Below, piece after piece: positions 36,679 to 46,692 of a stretch of DNA of 64,000 bases. The stretch lies in assembly GCA_037200445.1 (NCBI GenBank), contig JBBCGH010000001.1, positions 1,736,001 to 1,800,000 of the forward strand, in the 5' to 3' direction. The translations under genes and the position numbers were made by a program. Origin of the DNA: Alphaproteobacteria bacterium (GTDB lineage: Bacteria; Pseudomonadota; Alphaproteobacteria; Rhizobiales; Xanthobacteraceae). Numbering within the stretch: position 1 is the stretch's first letter; the number at the start of each line of letters is the position of its first letter. The notes beneath the pieces are model-generated. The model did not search any database. It was not told the DNA's origin and saw nothing but the letters and a program-made list of their open reading frames with translations.

Positions 36679-39600
36679 TAAACCGCTTCCCTGATCCGCG
36701 CGGCGGTTTCCAGATCGACCGACACAAGCTGGGAGACACCGCGCTCCGCCATGGTGACGCCATAGAGGCGGTTCATCCGCGCCATGGTGATCGGATTGTG
36801 CGTGATGATCACGAAGCGCGTGTCGGTGAGGCGCGTCATCTCGTCGAGCAGGTCGCAGAAGCGGTCTACGTTGTGATCGTCGAGCGGTGCGTCCACCTCG
36901 TCCAGCACGCAGATCGGTGCCGGATTGGTGAGGAACACCGCGAAGATCAGCGCCAGCGCCGTCAGCGCCTGCTCGCCGCCCGAGAGCAGCGACAGCGTCG
37001 CGGGCTTCTTGCCCGGCGGTTTCGCCAGGATATCGAGTCCGGCCTCGAGCGGGTCGTCGCTCTCGATCAATTGCAGCTCGGCAGTACCGCCGCCGAACAG
37101 CGAGGTGAACAGGCGCTGGAAGTGGCCATTCACCACCTGGAATGAAGCAAGCAGCCGCTCGCGGGCTTCGCGGTTGAGGCTCTGGATGCCCTGACGCAGC
37201 CGCTTGATCGCCTCGGTCAGGTCGTCGCGTTCAGTGACGAGGCTTGTATGCTGCGCCTCGACTTCGCGCAGCTCTTCCTCGGCGCGCAGGTTGACGGCGC
37301 CGAGCCGCTCGCGGTCGCGCCGCAGCTTCTCGAGCCGCTCCTCGGTCGCCGCGACATCCGGCAGCTCGGAGCCGGGCGCGATCTCGGCCAGCGCTGCGAC
37401 GTTCTCGGGCTCGGTCTCGAGCATCTCGCGGATTTCATGCGCGACGTCGGCAGTGCGGCGGTTGGCGGCTTCCAGCCGCTCCTCGGCGCGCGCCTGTTCG
37501 GTGCGCGCTTCGCCCATCGCTTCGAGCGCGGCGCGCGCGGCCTTGTCGGCTTCGGCGAGCGCTGTCTCGGCTGCGGCGCGCCGGTCGGAGGCAGCGCGCT
37601 GCGCGGCTTCGGCGGCCTCGATCTCGGAGATGAGCGCGCGGCGCTGCTCGGCGATTGCGGCCGGCGTGCCTTCGAGCGAATTGCGCTCGGCCCGGGCGTC
37701 GGTCGAGCGCTGGTCGAGGGTCGCTGCCTGGCTCGCGGCGCCGTTCTTGCGCGCGTCCCATTCGGCGCGCTCTGCCGCGATCGCCGCGATGCGGCGCGCG
37801 CGCAGCTCGGCCTCGCGCGCCAGCGCCTGCGCCTCGCCGCGCGCTTCGGCGAGCACGGCGCGCTTGGCCGATACCTCGCCGCGCGTCTCGGCAAGCTGGT
37901 GTTCGAGGTCGGCGGCCGAACCGAGTTGTTCGATCGCCTCGACGGCGTCGCGCTTTGCCGCAATCGTCTCGTCGCGGCTCGACGTCAGGCGCACCTTGGC
38001 TTCCGCCAGCGCCGAAAGCCGCGCGGTGAGCCGGCTCGCTTCGCGCTCGGCTGCCGCATGTGCATCGCGCGCCGCATCGGCTTTACCCTGCGATTCGCGC
38101 CGCGCGTTGCGCGCATTGCCTTCGGCCGTCACGGCCGCGGTCAATTCTGCCTCCGCGGCTTCGACCGTGCGGCGCTTTGCCTCCGCGTCGGTGCGCGCAT
38201 GGGTGAGCTCGCTGTCGAGATCGGCGAGGCGGTTCTTGGCGGCGAGCCGCCGCGCCGCCGCCGTCGGCGCATTGGAAGCCGCCGCGAAGCCATCCCAGCG
38301 CCACAGGTCGCCTTCAGCCGACACCAGGCGCTGGCCGGGCTTGAGCTGTGCGACGAGCGTGGCTCCGAGCGCACGATCGACCACGCCAATTTGCGCCAGC
38401 CTGCGCGCCAGCTCGGGCGGTGCCTTCACGTGCTGCGCCAGCGGCTCGGCACCTTGCGGGAGCGCCGGGTCGCCGTCGGCGGTCGCGCCGGCCCAGCGGA
38501 TCGGAGAGGCCGGATCGACCGGCGCTTCGAGATCGTCGCCAAGTGCAGCGCCGAGTGCCGCCTCGTAGCCCTTGTCGACCGCGAGCAGATCGATCGCGGG
38601 CGGCCAGAGCTTCTTTGCTTCGACGTCGATGAGCTTGGCGAGAGCCTTGGCTTCCGCTTCGAGACGGTGCACGCGGCGATCCGCTTCGGCCTGCGGTCCG
38701 CGCGCCACGTCGAGCGCCTGGCGCGCGCCCGAGTGCGCCGCTTCGGCACGCAGCGCCGCGGCCTCGGCCTGATCCACCGCCGCGCGCGCGGCCTCGGCGG
38801 CAGCAGCGGCAGCAGCGGCATCGGGAGCGCCATTTTCGGGCTTGTCGAGCTCGGCGAGCTCGCTCTCGACCTCGCCGATCTGCGCCTCGAGCCGCATCAG
38901 GCGCACCGAGTGCTCGCTCACCGCGCGCTCGAGCTGGTTGCGCCGCGCCACCAGATCGGCGAGCGCGCCGGTCAACTCGCTGAAGGTCTTTTCGATAACG
39001 CCGAGCGCCGCTTCCGCAGCGTTCACCCGTGCCGCGACCTCGGCTTCGCGTTCCGCGACGCCCGCGCCGTCCTGCCCGAGCCCGGACTCCTCGGCCGACA
39101 GCCGCTCGAGTGCGGCTTCGGCATCCGCCTGCTGGCGCTGCTCGCGGGCGATGTCCTCGACGAGCTGCGCAAGCCGGCGATCGAGCTCCACGATACGCTC
39201 GCTGACGCGCGCTTCCTCGCGGTCGAGCTGTTCGCGCGCGATGACGAGCCGTTGCAGCGCGGCACCGGCCTTTGCTTCGTCGTCGCGCAGCGGCGGCAGG
39301 TCGGCCGCGGCATTGGCCTGATGGGTAGCGGCTTCGGCCTGCGCACCGGTCGCCGCGGCGACGCGGCGGATGCTCGCATCCTTGGCGCGCTCGGCTTCGG
39401 CGACCTCGGCATGCGCCGCGACCCAGCGCAGGTGGAACAGCGTCGCCTCGGCCTTGCGCACGTCGGCCGAGACCTGCTTGTACTTCACGGCTTGGCGGGC
39501 CTGACGCTTCAGCGCATCGATCTGCTGCGCGAGCTGCCCGATCACGTCTTCGAGCCGCGCCAGATTGGTCTCGGCCGCTTTCAGTCGCAGCTCCGCTTCG

Positions 39601-40133
39601 TGGCGGCGCGCATGCAGGCCGGCGACGCCTGCGGCTTCTTCAAGCACGCGGCGGCGCTGCTCGGGCTTTGCCTGGATGATCTCGCCGATGCGGCCCTGAT
39701 GCACCAGCGCCGGCGAGCGGGCGCCGGTCGAGGCATCCGCGAACAGCAGCTGCACGTCGCGCGCCCGCACCTCGCGGCCGTTGAGGCGATAGAGCGAGCC
39801 CTTCTCGCGCTCGATACGCCGCCCGACTTCGAGCGTCTCGTGCTCATTGAACTGCGCGGGCGCGGAGCGGTCGGAATTGTCGAGGAACAGCATCACCTCG
39901 GCGGTGTTGCGCGCCGGGCGGTTGTTGGTGCCGGAGAAGATCACGTCTTCCATGCCGGCCGCGCGCAGCGACTTGTGCGAGGTTTCGCCCATCACCCAGC
40001 GCAGCGCTTCGACCAGGTTGGACTTGCCGCAGCCGTTCGGGCCGACCACGCCGGTCAGCCCGTGCTCGATCTGGAAGTCGGTCGGCTCGACGAAAGACTT
40101 GAAGCCGAGCAGGCGTAACTTATTGAGTTTCAT
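36678..40133 (-). CDS. smc: chromosome segregation protein SMC
   Basis: Condensin ATPase of 1151 residues that organises and segregates the chromosome with ScpA/ScpB. Walker A is GPNGCGKS (31-38). Two long Ala/Glu/Arg-rich coiled coils flank a hinge near residues 490-640. The C-terminal head has the signature LSLLSGGEQALTAL and Walker B VLDEVDAPLDD. ATG 40133 begins the family-standard MKLNKLRLLGFKSF. It follows dsbA after 174 bases, the usual order in this group. A very long open frame on the opposite strand is a composition artefact. Confidence 0.97.
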   Translation of the reverse strand: MKLNKLRLLGFKSFVEPTDFQIEHGLTGVVGPNGCGKSNLVEALRWVMGETSHKSLRAAGMEDVIFSGTNNRPARNTAEVMLFLDNSDRSAPAQFNEHETLEVGRRIEREKGSLYRLNGREVRARDVQLLFADASTGARSPALVHQGRIGEIIQAKPEQRRRVLEEAAGVAGLHARRHEAELRLKAAETNLARLEDVIGQLAQQIDALKRQARQAVKYKQVSADVRKAEATLFHLRWVAAHAEVAEAERAKDASIRRVAAATGAQAEAATHQANAAADLPPLRDDEAKAGAALQRLVIAREQLDREEARVSERIVELDRRLAQLVEDIAREQRQQADAEAALERLSAEESGLGQDGAGVAEREAEVAARVNAAEAALGVIEKTFSELTGALADLVARRNQLERAVSEHSVRLMRLEAQIGEVESELAELDKPENGAPDAAAAAAAAEAARAAVDQAEAAALRAEAAHSGARQALDVARGPQAEADRRVHRLEAEAKALAKLIDVEAKKLWPPAIDLLAVDKGYEAALGAALGDDLEAPVDPASPIRWAGATADGDPALPQGAEPLAQHVKAPPELARRLAQIGVVDRALGATLVAQLKPGQRLVSAEGDLWRWDGFAAASNAPTAAARRLAAKNRLADLDSELTHARTDAEAKRRTVEAAEAELTAAVTAEGNARNARRESQGKADAARDAHAAAEREASRLTARLSALAEAKVRLTSSRDETIAAKRDAVEAIEQLGSAADLEHQLAETRGEVSAKRAVLAEARGEAQALAREAELRARRIAAIAAERAEWDARKNGAASQAATLDQRSTDARAERNSLEGTPAAIAEQRRALISEIEAAEAAQRAASDRRAAAETALAEADKAARAALEAMGEARTEQARAEERLEAANRRTADVAHEIREMLETEPENVAALAEIAPGSELPDVAATEERLEKLRRDRERLGAVNLRAEEELREVEAQHTSLVTERDDLTEAIKRLRQGIQSLNREARERLLASFQVVNGHFQRLFTSLFGGGTAELQLIESDDPLEAGLDILAKPPGKKPATLSLLSGGEQALTALALIFAVFLTNPAPICVLDEVDAPLDDHNVDRFCDLLDEMTRLTDTRFVIITHNPITMARMNRLYGVTMAERGVSQLVSVDLETAARIREAV

Positions 40134-40307
40134 GCCGTTTCCGCACCTGTGCGCGGGCACAAGCTCCCGCTGGGGGCCTCCGGCCGCGCTTTGCGCGAAT
40201 CAGATGCCCTTGAGTTGCGCCGGAGAATGAATCGCCGAAGTCCCGGCCGCAACAGGGGAATTGCGGGCGGAGCGGCGTTGTCCCGTACGGAATTCTGTGG
40301 AGAGCGA

Positions 40308-40958
40308 TCAGCTCTTCGGCAGCAGCGGATCGATTACTTTTGCAAGTTCCTCGATCGCAACACCGCCCTTGATCATCTTGCCGTTCACAAAGAGCGTCGG
40401 CGTCGACTCGACCTTGTATTCCTTGCTGCCACGTTCGCGCATGGCGAGGATGTTGTTGTAGAGCGTCTGGTCCTTGAGGCACTCGTCGAAGGTCTGCTGG
40501 CTCATGCCGGCCTGCTTGGTGATCTGCTGGAGCTGCGGCAGCGGATTGCGCACCGCCCATTTGTCCTGGCTGGCGAACAGCACCTCGATCACCGCCATCG
40601 CCTTCTCGCCGTTCTCCTTGTCGATGCAACGCGCCAGCATCGCGGCTGCGGCGGCCAGCTCGTCGAGCGGGAATTCGCGGAAGATGAAACGCACCTTCCC
40701 GCTGTCGATGTACTTGGTCTTGAACTCGGGGAAGGTCGTCTTGCTGAAATGCGCGCAGTGCGGGCAGGTCATCGACGCGTACTCGATGACGGTGACGGGC
40801 GCATCGGCCTTGCCGAGAACGATGTCGGGCAAGGGTCCCGCCCGCATCAGTTCTTCCAATGTCGGGTCGGCGAGCGCCAGCGGCGTGCTGCCGAGCAGCG
40901 CGGCGGCGGCGATCAGCGCGGCCGTGGACACGACGAATTCGCGGCGGTTGAAGAACAC
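40308..40958 (-). CDS. DsbA family thiol:disulfide oxidoreductase
   Basis: Periplasmic thioredoxin-fold protein of 216 residues. An N-terminal export signal (RREFVVSTAALIAAAALL, cleaved near ALADP) may be Tat- or Sec-type. The active site is C65-P-H-C68 and the cis-Pro loop reads ESTPTLFV, as in DsbA/BdbD-type oxidases. The start is GTG 40958; no ATG fits. It lies upstream of smc. In relatives a DUF721 gene precedes it directly, but here 6.9 kb of accessory DNA intervenes. Confidence 0.92.
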   Translation of the reverse strand: MFFNRREFVVSTAALIAAAALLGSTPLALADPTLEELMRAGPLPDIVLGKADAPVTVIEYASMTCPHCAHFSKTTFPEFKTKYIDSGKVRFIFREFPLDELAAAAAMLARCIDKENGEKAMAVIEVLFASQDKWAVRNPLPQLQQITKQAGMSQQTFDECLKDQTLYNNILAMRERGSKEYKVESTPTLFVNGKMIKGGVAIEELAKVIDPLLPKS

Positions 40959-41103
40959 GGGCGGGTTCCCTTCGGCAAAAAGGCCAATTTGGCCGTCTCG
41001 GTAGCCTGACCGGCCAATTATGGCAATGTGGCGTTCGCCGCGGCTTGAATTCCGCTCACGTTCGCTTGACCCGGGCGCCCACCGGGCGGGCGCGTCACGC
41101 GCG

Positions 41104-44100
41104 TTACATCACGTAATAGTCGGGCTTGACGATATGCCAGTCGGGCCCGGGCGCGCCGACCGCGTCGGTGCCGTTGTTGACGTAGCCGGCGAACGTCACG
41201 CGCGTGCCGTTCATCTCCCAGATCGCGAGCGAGCCTGAATCCGTGCGCCACAGGATGTCGTTCCGGCCGTCGCCGTCATAGTCGCCGAGCCGCTCGACAT
41301 GCCAGTCCGCACCCGGCGCGCCGACCGCGTCGGTGCCGTTGTTCACGTAGCCCGTGGACTTGATCCGCGTGCCGTCCATCTCCCAGACCGCGAGCGTTCC
41401 TGAATCGGTGCGCCACAGGATGTCGTTCTTGCCGTCGCCGTCGAAATCCGCCGTGCCGGCGATGTGCCAGTTCGCGCCCGGCGCGGGGATCGCTTCCGTA
41501 CCGTTGTTCACATACCCTGTGGACTTGATGTGCGTGCCGTCCATCTCCCACATCGCGAGCGTGCCGTTGTCGGTGCGCCACAGGATGTCGGCCCTGCCGT
41601 CGCCGTCGAAGTCGTCGGTGCCGGCGATATGCCAATCCGGCGCCCGGCGCGGGGATCGCCTCCGCACCGTTGTTCACATAGTCCGCGAACTTGAGCTGCG
41701 TGCCGTCGAGCTCCCAGATCGCGAGCGCGCCTGAATCCGTGCGCCACAGCACGTCGCCCTTGCCGTCGCCGTCGAAATCGTTCGAGGCGGCGATGTGCCA
41801 GCTTGCGTCCGGCCGCGTGACCGGGTTCCCACCACTGCGCAGGCAATCCTGCAGCTTGATCTGGTTGCCGTCCAGTTCCCACACCGCCGCGTAGCCCTGA
41901 TCCGACGCCCACAGGATGTCCGCATGGCCGTCGCCGTCGAAGTCGCCGGTGCCCAGGATGTGCCAATTGGGTCCCTCGGCGTTGATGACGGTCGCGCCGA
42001 TCTGGAAATTGCCGGTGCCGGCGATCCGCGTGCCGGCGAGGTCCCAGATCGCCAGCGCGCCGGCATCCGTGCGCCAGAGGATGTCGCTCGAGTGATCGCT
42101 GGAAAAATCGCTCGTGATCGGCGGCATCACCGAAATGCTTTGGCCGCCGGACGCTGAGCCCGTGAGGTCGACCGTCACGGTGTCGCCGAAGCGCACGCCG
42201 TCGAGGCGCGCGATGGTCAGCCAGCTCTCGCCGTTCGCGCTGCCGTCGGTGTCGACCTGGAGCAGCGCGCCGTCGCCGGCCTGCACCGCGCGCACCAGCG
42301 CGCCCACCGGCTGGCCGCTGCCGTAGGGGTCTTGCAGGATCTGGGCAAGGTCGATGCGGTCGCCCTCCGCGGCATCGAAGGCGCCGGAGCTGCCGTCGTA
42401 ATCCACGATATGGTCGAAGCCGGCGCCGCTGTGGGCATCGGCGACCGAAGCGCCGGTGAGAATGAAGGTGTCGGCCCCCGCGCCGCCGACCAGCACGTCC
42501 GCGCCGCCGCCGCCGTCGAGGATGTCGTTGCCGGTGCCGCCGATCAGCAGATCGATGCCGGCTCCGCCATGCAGAGAGTCATTGCCGCCATCGCCGGTCA
42601 GGATATCGGTCTGGTCGCCGCCGACGACATAGTCGTCGCCGAGGGCGGCCCTCACAATGTTGCCGTGCCCATTCGCGCCGAGGAACGTGTCGTTGGCATT
42701 GCTGCCCGATGCACCGAAATAATTGCCCGTGGCAAGGTCGAGAGTCACCGGCGCGTTCACGTCCTGGGCGACGAAATAGCGTTGTTCCCGGCCGTCCTGC
42801 CAGTCGACCCTGAAGCCGTCGGCGGTCGCCGTGGTTTGGAAACCGTCGGCGTCGTAGCCGATGGTCAGATCGCCGGCGAGGCCGTGCGTCCCGTCCGTGC
42901 GGGTGAACGACGAGAAGCCGTTGACCCGCGTGCCGCCGTCGCCGAGGTCGACCGGCGTGCCGTGCGGCACGAGGTCGATCGACTCGATGCCGAGCTCGGC
43001 GAGAGTCTTGAGCTCGCCGGGATCGGTGCGGCCGTTCTGGTTCGCGTCCTGCCAGACGCGGAACTCGGAAAAGCGCGCGTCGCCGGCATCGAGCTTGCCG
43101 TTGTGGTTGGTGTCGAACACCGCGCGCAGCGCCGCCATGTCGGAGGTCGTCCCCGATGCCCAGCGCGTGAACACCATCTCGCGGTCCTGGTCGATCACGC
43201 CGTCCGGCCCGGCCGAGCCGTCGGCGGCGAGGTCGATCACCAGGATGCCGTCGTGCGGCCCGACCCAGGCGGTGCGCTCGCGATAGCCGTCGTGGTCGAG
43301 GTCGAACGTGACGGTGGAATAATTCCGGCGGATCAGCTCGATGCCGTTGCCGTCGAGATCGAGGACGACCGGATCGCCGCCGCCCCCGCCGCCATCTCCG
43401 CCACCACCGCCGCCGTCGCCGCCGCCACCGGCATCGCCACTTCCACCACCGCCATCTCCGCCTGCGCCACTACCGTCGCCTCCGGAGCCATCGCCGCCTG
43501 TACCATCGCCGCCGGTGCTGTCGCCACCAGTGTTTCCGCTGTCGCCGTTGTCTCCGGTGTTGCCATTATCTCCGGTGTTGCCGTTATCTCCGGTGTTGCC
43601 GTTGTCTCCGTTATTATTGCCATTATCGCCGTTATTGTTGTCGTTGCTATTGTTGGCGTTCTGATCGGGATCGTTGACGAGCGTCGACCCGTCGCTGTCG
43701 TTGTGGACGCGCACGCCGCCCGCCACATAGGTATGCAAGTCCTCGACCTCGAAGTTGTAGGTTGCCCAGCCGCGCCGTTCCTGTGGGGCAAGTGCGAGAG
43801 TGCCCGAGTATTCTCGATCCAAGATTGTAGCTTGCTCGAAAAAATTTTTGCTCTCTTCGCAGAACGCGATGACCTTTCCGCGCACCGACGCGAGCGAGCC
43901 GTCGGCGAGCACGACCGTCGCGCGGCCTGACCCCTGCTCCAGCAGCCGCTCGATGGTTTCGAAGCAGCCGTCGGCGGTCAGGAATCGATGGCCCGGCGTG
44001 ACGATCAGCGGCGGTTGGTCGTTTGCCTCGAAGGACAATTCGATCCAGCTGTCGGTAACATTCCGATATAACCGAGTGACGCGGGCCGGAGTGAAACCGT

Positions 44101-44593
44101 CAAGTTTGTTAAAGGCAGATACAATATCGCCGACTGCTATTTTTTCGATCGGCTTGGTACTGCTGTCCGAAAGCAGAATAGGCGTGCCAGCGGGAAAGCA
44201 GTTCGTAGGAGCCGGATCCGGGTCCGGTTGGCCGAAACTTTTTCCTATGTCATGGCCCAGCTGACTGGCAATTGAGAGACCAGTCAAAGCTAAACCGGCT
44301 GTCGTGGGGCTGGGGCTAGCTCCGTAAGCAAACCCCCCAAGGCCGCCTGCCAAGGCACCAGCGAAACCTCCCATAGCGGCCGCAAGACCAGCGTCCGTGA
44401 GGCTGGCGCCATTGCTCTCGGCCGCGGTAAAGCCAGAGTACCCGCCGAGAACCGCACCCGCGATCGCGCCCGCAATGGCCCCGATCGCCGCGTTGCTGAG
44501 AGCCAAAGGTCCCGGACGGCGTTGGATTGGTGCGTGATCTACTCCCTGAATGCCAGGCGGGAACATGGTCGCTTGGTCGAGGAAGCCCGACAT
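41104..44593 (-). pseudogene. giant secreted protein: glycine-zipper, Hint, RTX and FG-GAP repeats (one frameshift)
   Basis: From ATG 44593: a Gly/Ala-rich segment (36-90); a Hint autoprocessing domain (~131-299) with C132 (CFPAGTP), H202 (TPGH) and a VHN end at N298; an Asn/Gly/Asp linker (~300-407); a VVLDLDGNGIEL module with EF-hand-like loops; RTX calcium repeats (~655-710, e.g. GGNDSLHGGAGIDLL); then at least six FG-GAP-like repeats of DGDGKGDVLWRTDSGALAIWE type. One extra base at 41637-41638 shifts the frame inside the repeats; repaired length is ~1160 residues. RTX repeats point to type I secretion, but no transporter is nearby. Hint proteins cleave themselves; the terminal Asp after VHN suggests cleavage without splicing. 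No toxin domain is recognised. Confidence 0.8.
43370..43665 (-). repeat. low-complexity tandem repeats encoding the Asn/Gly/Asp linker
   Basis: Short in-frame repeats. About 43555-43610 holds three to four 18-base units encoding GDNGNT; 43370-43550 holds GGDG/GGGG-type units. Such tracts change length by slippage, so linker length between the Hint and calcium-binding parts may vary among strains. Confidence 0.8.
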
Positions 44594-44639
44594 CGCCCAA
44601 TAGTTGCCTCCAATCGGGGTGCTGCCGTATACTGCCTAT

Positions 44640-44670
44640 GCGAGAATTATATGTCAACACGAGTCAACGT
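44640..44670 (-). promoter_or_regulatory. possible promoter/operator of the Hint-RTX gene
   Basis: On the minus strand a TATAAT box (44646-44651) lies about 50 bases before the ATG at 44593, preceded by two direct GTTGAC copies (44663-44668 and 44653-44658) four bases apart. The -35 spacing is not ideal, so the repeats may be an operator instead. Confidence 0.35.
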
Positions 44671-44735
44671 TGTTACGACCTTTCATTGTGACGCCCCCGT
44701 TCTTTCTCTCTGAGAACTCCCACGTCGGTGTCGTT

Positions 44736-45293
44736 TCAGATATGAAATAACTGATTTCCAGGAGGCACTTGAAATTCTTGGATGCTGTGCGCGATCCCGC
44801 ATTGAACGGCCTGTTGGGCGTCAAAGATCACATCCTGATTTTGATAAAGTGCCCATTTTTCCGCAGGGATATTGGTATGTGCCCTCAAAATCGCTTCGAT
44901 CCTCGCGTCATCTGCAACCAAGGCATCCGCCACCGCTTTAAACCTTGACGCATCGCCGGCGGGGTGGGTTGGAAAATAAACTTTGTGAATCATGAAGCTG
45001 CCAGTGGCACTAATATATCGGTGTTTTCCCGCCAAATAGCCTAGAACAGCAATAGAGTGCACCGATCCCGTGTTGTAAATGTGCAGGTCGAGCGGAACCG
45101 TGCGGAGGTAATTGTAAAGGCTGATTCCGTCTCCGATCAGGCCACCGGTTGATTGGAACAAGAGATGAAGGACTTTCACGCCGCGTTGCGTTGCAGCAGC
45201 AAAATTATGGAAGATCCGGGGCAGCGATTGCTGGTCGATCGGCCCGGCAAAGGTTGTGTAGACCGTACCTGGCAACGAAGTGTCGGACTGCAT
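44736..45293 (-). CDS. ClpP-fold serine protease-like protein
   Basis: A 185-residue ClpP/crotonase-superfamily protein (S14-like). Matching features are FQSTGGLIGDGISLYNYLR (ClpP has NSPGG), TGSVHSIAVLGYLAG with candidate nucleophile S80, GSFMIHKVYFP with H103, and IFDAQQAVQCGIAH with D158, so a full Ser-His-Asp triad is possible. It is divergent in sequence from housekeeping ClpP. ATG 45293 is used; the frame is open to a TTG at 45410 but the extra residues look non-homologous. It lies upstream of the Hint-RTX gene on the same strand, with a 142-base gap. Confidence 0.72.
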   Translation of the reverse strand: MQSDTSLPGTVYTTFAGPIDQQSLPRIFHNFAAATQRGVKVLHLLFQSTGGLIGDGISLYNYLRTVPLDLHIYNTGSVHSIAVLGYLAGKHRYISATGSFMIHKVYFPTHPAGDASRFKAVADALVADDARIEAILRAHTNIPAEKWALYQNQDVIFDAQQAVQCGIAHSIQEFQVPPGNQLFHI

Positions 45294-45447
45294 CACATCG
45301 GTTCCGCTGGATGCGAGATTTCGAGTAGAATTACGGCGTTTTGATCGTATACGCTCTTCTGAAACCAGTAGTTGCGCGGATACGATCGATGATTTATGAT
45401 GACTAGTCAATCGGACGTGTGCGCGGGAAGGATCAGGGACGAGGTCC

Positions 45448-46050
45448 GTGTGGCGAGTCTTACAAGACTTCGGGCGCCAAATGGCTGCGACGCAATTTCG
45501 GCCAAGCGGTGAAGGCTGGATCTTTCGCGCGCCGACGCCGTTGGGCGTCGGACCGCACCCACACTACATCGTTGACGACGCAAAAAAGGCTACAATCGAG
45601 ATAATTGTGGGCGCGGGCACCATCGTCCTCTACGTGCTTGTCATCCTTCTAGTCATCTGGTTCTTGCTTTATCCGGCAGGCCGCATTTGGGTGACTAGCC
45701 CATCACAGTTTGAAGATCACGTGCTTACGTTTATGATTGTGGGTTTGTCGTTGAGTATACTGCAGAATTTGTATCATTGTTTCGCTCTCTGGCCGCTGCT
45801 GAGAACGTCACCGCGCAGTGCGGAGCGGATAACACTTGTCGAGCGAATGACGCCGCTAGCATTGTATTCCAAGCGACTCTTGTCATTCGGTTTTCTGTTT
45901 CTCGCGGCCGCGTTCCTGATCATGACCTATCGCGCATTGACGTCGCGCCCATGGGACATTGCCGGGTATATTGCCGTCGTCGCAACAGGTGCGATGGCGG
46001 CTTATTACGGCCTTGCCCTGTGGGCTAGACGACAGCTCGGACGAAGTTGA
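45448..46050 (+). CDS. hypothetical membrane protein
   Basis: A 200-residue protein with about four hydrophobic spans (near 53-77, 92-110, 145-162, 170-190), a soluble N-terminus and an Arg-rich end (WARRQLGRS). No family is recognised. GTG 45448 has GAGG a few bases before it; ATG 45481 is an alternative. It is divergent from the ClpP-fold gene across ~155 bases. GC content is lower than the core genome, consistent with its place in an accessory island. Confidence 0.55.
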   Translation: MWRVLQDFGRQMAATQFRPSGEGWIFRAPTPLGVGPHPHYIVDDAKKATIEIIVGAGTIVLYVLVILLVIWFLLYPAGRIWVTSPSQFEDHVLTFMIVGLSLSILQNLYHCFALWPLLRTSPRSAERITLVERMTPLALYSKRLLSFGFLFLAAAFLIMTYRALTSRPWDIAGYIAVVATGAMAAYYGLALWARRQLGRS

Positions 46051-46286
46051 ATGGAACCGAGGCTCGTCGCGTTGCTGGCTCGCGCACCCGTTCCGTCTTT
46101 TTGGAGCGACCTATTAGGAAAATGTTGCTTGACGACATGGCAAAGCCAGTTCGGAAAGTCGACTGTGTGGTACACGCCCGAACGACTATCATTCGGATCG
46201 GACTAGTTCCGATAGTGGTCGAGGGGTAGCGAGCCAGCGACAGGGGCGGAATTGTGCGGAGATTCGTGAGAGCGCCGCGCTCTGCG

Positions 46287-46376
46287 ATGCGCCTGTTCGC
46301 AATTTTGGTCGCCGGCGCCTCGCAGATTGGACCGGCTCAGTCCGGATTCGATGATTTGTCCGCAGCAGTCACCTGA
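46287..46376 (+). pseudogene. N-terminal remnant of a periplasmic ClpP-fold paralogue
   Basis: Only 29 codons: MRLFAILVAG..., a signal peptide ending in PAQS, then DDLSAAVT and a stop. It resembles the start of the intact gene at 46768 (MRLFVLAAVLAG..., QAAQSAP, DVSTAVAH). The similarity breaks off where the RAYT-like fragment begins (about 46364), so a second copy of this gene was probably cut by transposition or deletion. Confidence 0.5.
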
Positions 46377-46669
46377 TCAAGCGCTGGTTCACCACCGCGG
46401 TCGCGCAGGCGGGCGTGAAAACCGCGCGCCGCCCGAACGGAGAACACGGGCTCTGGCAGCGGCGCGTCTGGGAGCACACCATCCGCGACGAGCAGGATTT
46501 CGCACGCCACGTCGATTACATTCACTTCAACCCCGTCAAGCACAAGCTCGTCGCGCGCGTGCGCGATTGGCCTTACTCATCCTTCCACCAGTACGTGCGA
46601 CGCGGGGATTTGCCGGAAGACTGGGGCGGCGATTTCGGTGAGGATCACGGGACATTCGGCGAACGGTAG
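46364..46669 (+). pseudogene. REP-associated tyrosine transposase (RAYT), C-terminal fragment
   Basis: About 100 codons matching the C-terminal half of Y1-type REP-associated transposases: GLWQRRVWEHTIRDEQDF, then HVDYIHFNPVKHKLV and WPYSSFHQYV, the family hallmark. The N-terminal part with the HUH motif is missing, so the fragment cannot transpose. The first in-frame ATG (46415) is internal to the domain. A REP-like palindrome lies 23 bases downstream, the usual partner of these genes. Confidence 0.85.
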
Positions 46670-46692
46670 CGGCGCGTGAGGCTCGTGCAAGA

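Noticed and set aside
37248-40118. A 956-codon open frame opposite smc
   Set aside because: It is a shadow of a GC- and Ala/Arg/Glu-rich coiled-coil gene; its product is Arg/Leu/Gly-rich without recognisable domains.
41104-41667. A separate 187-residue FG-GAP gene
   Set aside because: It continues the repeat series of the upstream frame after a single extra base, so it is the C-terminus of the same gene.
43555-43660. CRISPR-like regular short repeats
   Set aside because: Units are 18 bases, contiguous, without spacers, and encode an in-frame linker.
43341-43664. Proline-rich (PPPPPPSPP) protein on the plus strand
   Set aside because: It is the antisense reading of the Gly/Asp linker of the Hint-RTX gene.
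46047-46229. A 60-residue ORF after the membrane gene
   Set aside because: No ribosome site, no recognisable sequence, and it covers a bulged hairpin (46187-46218).
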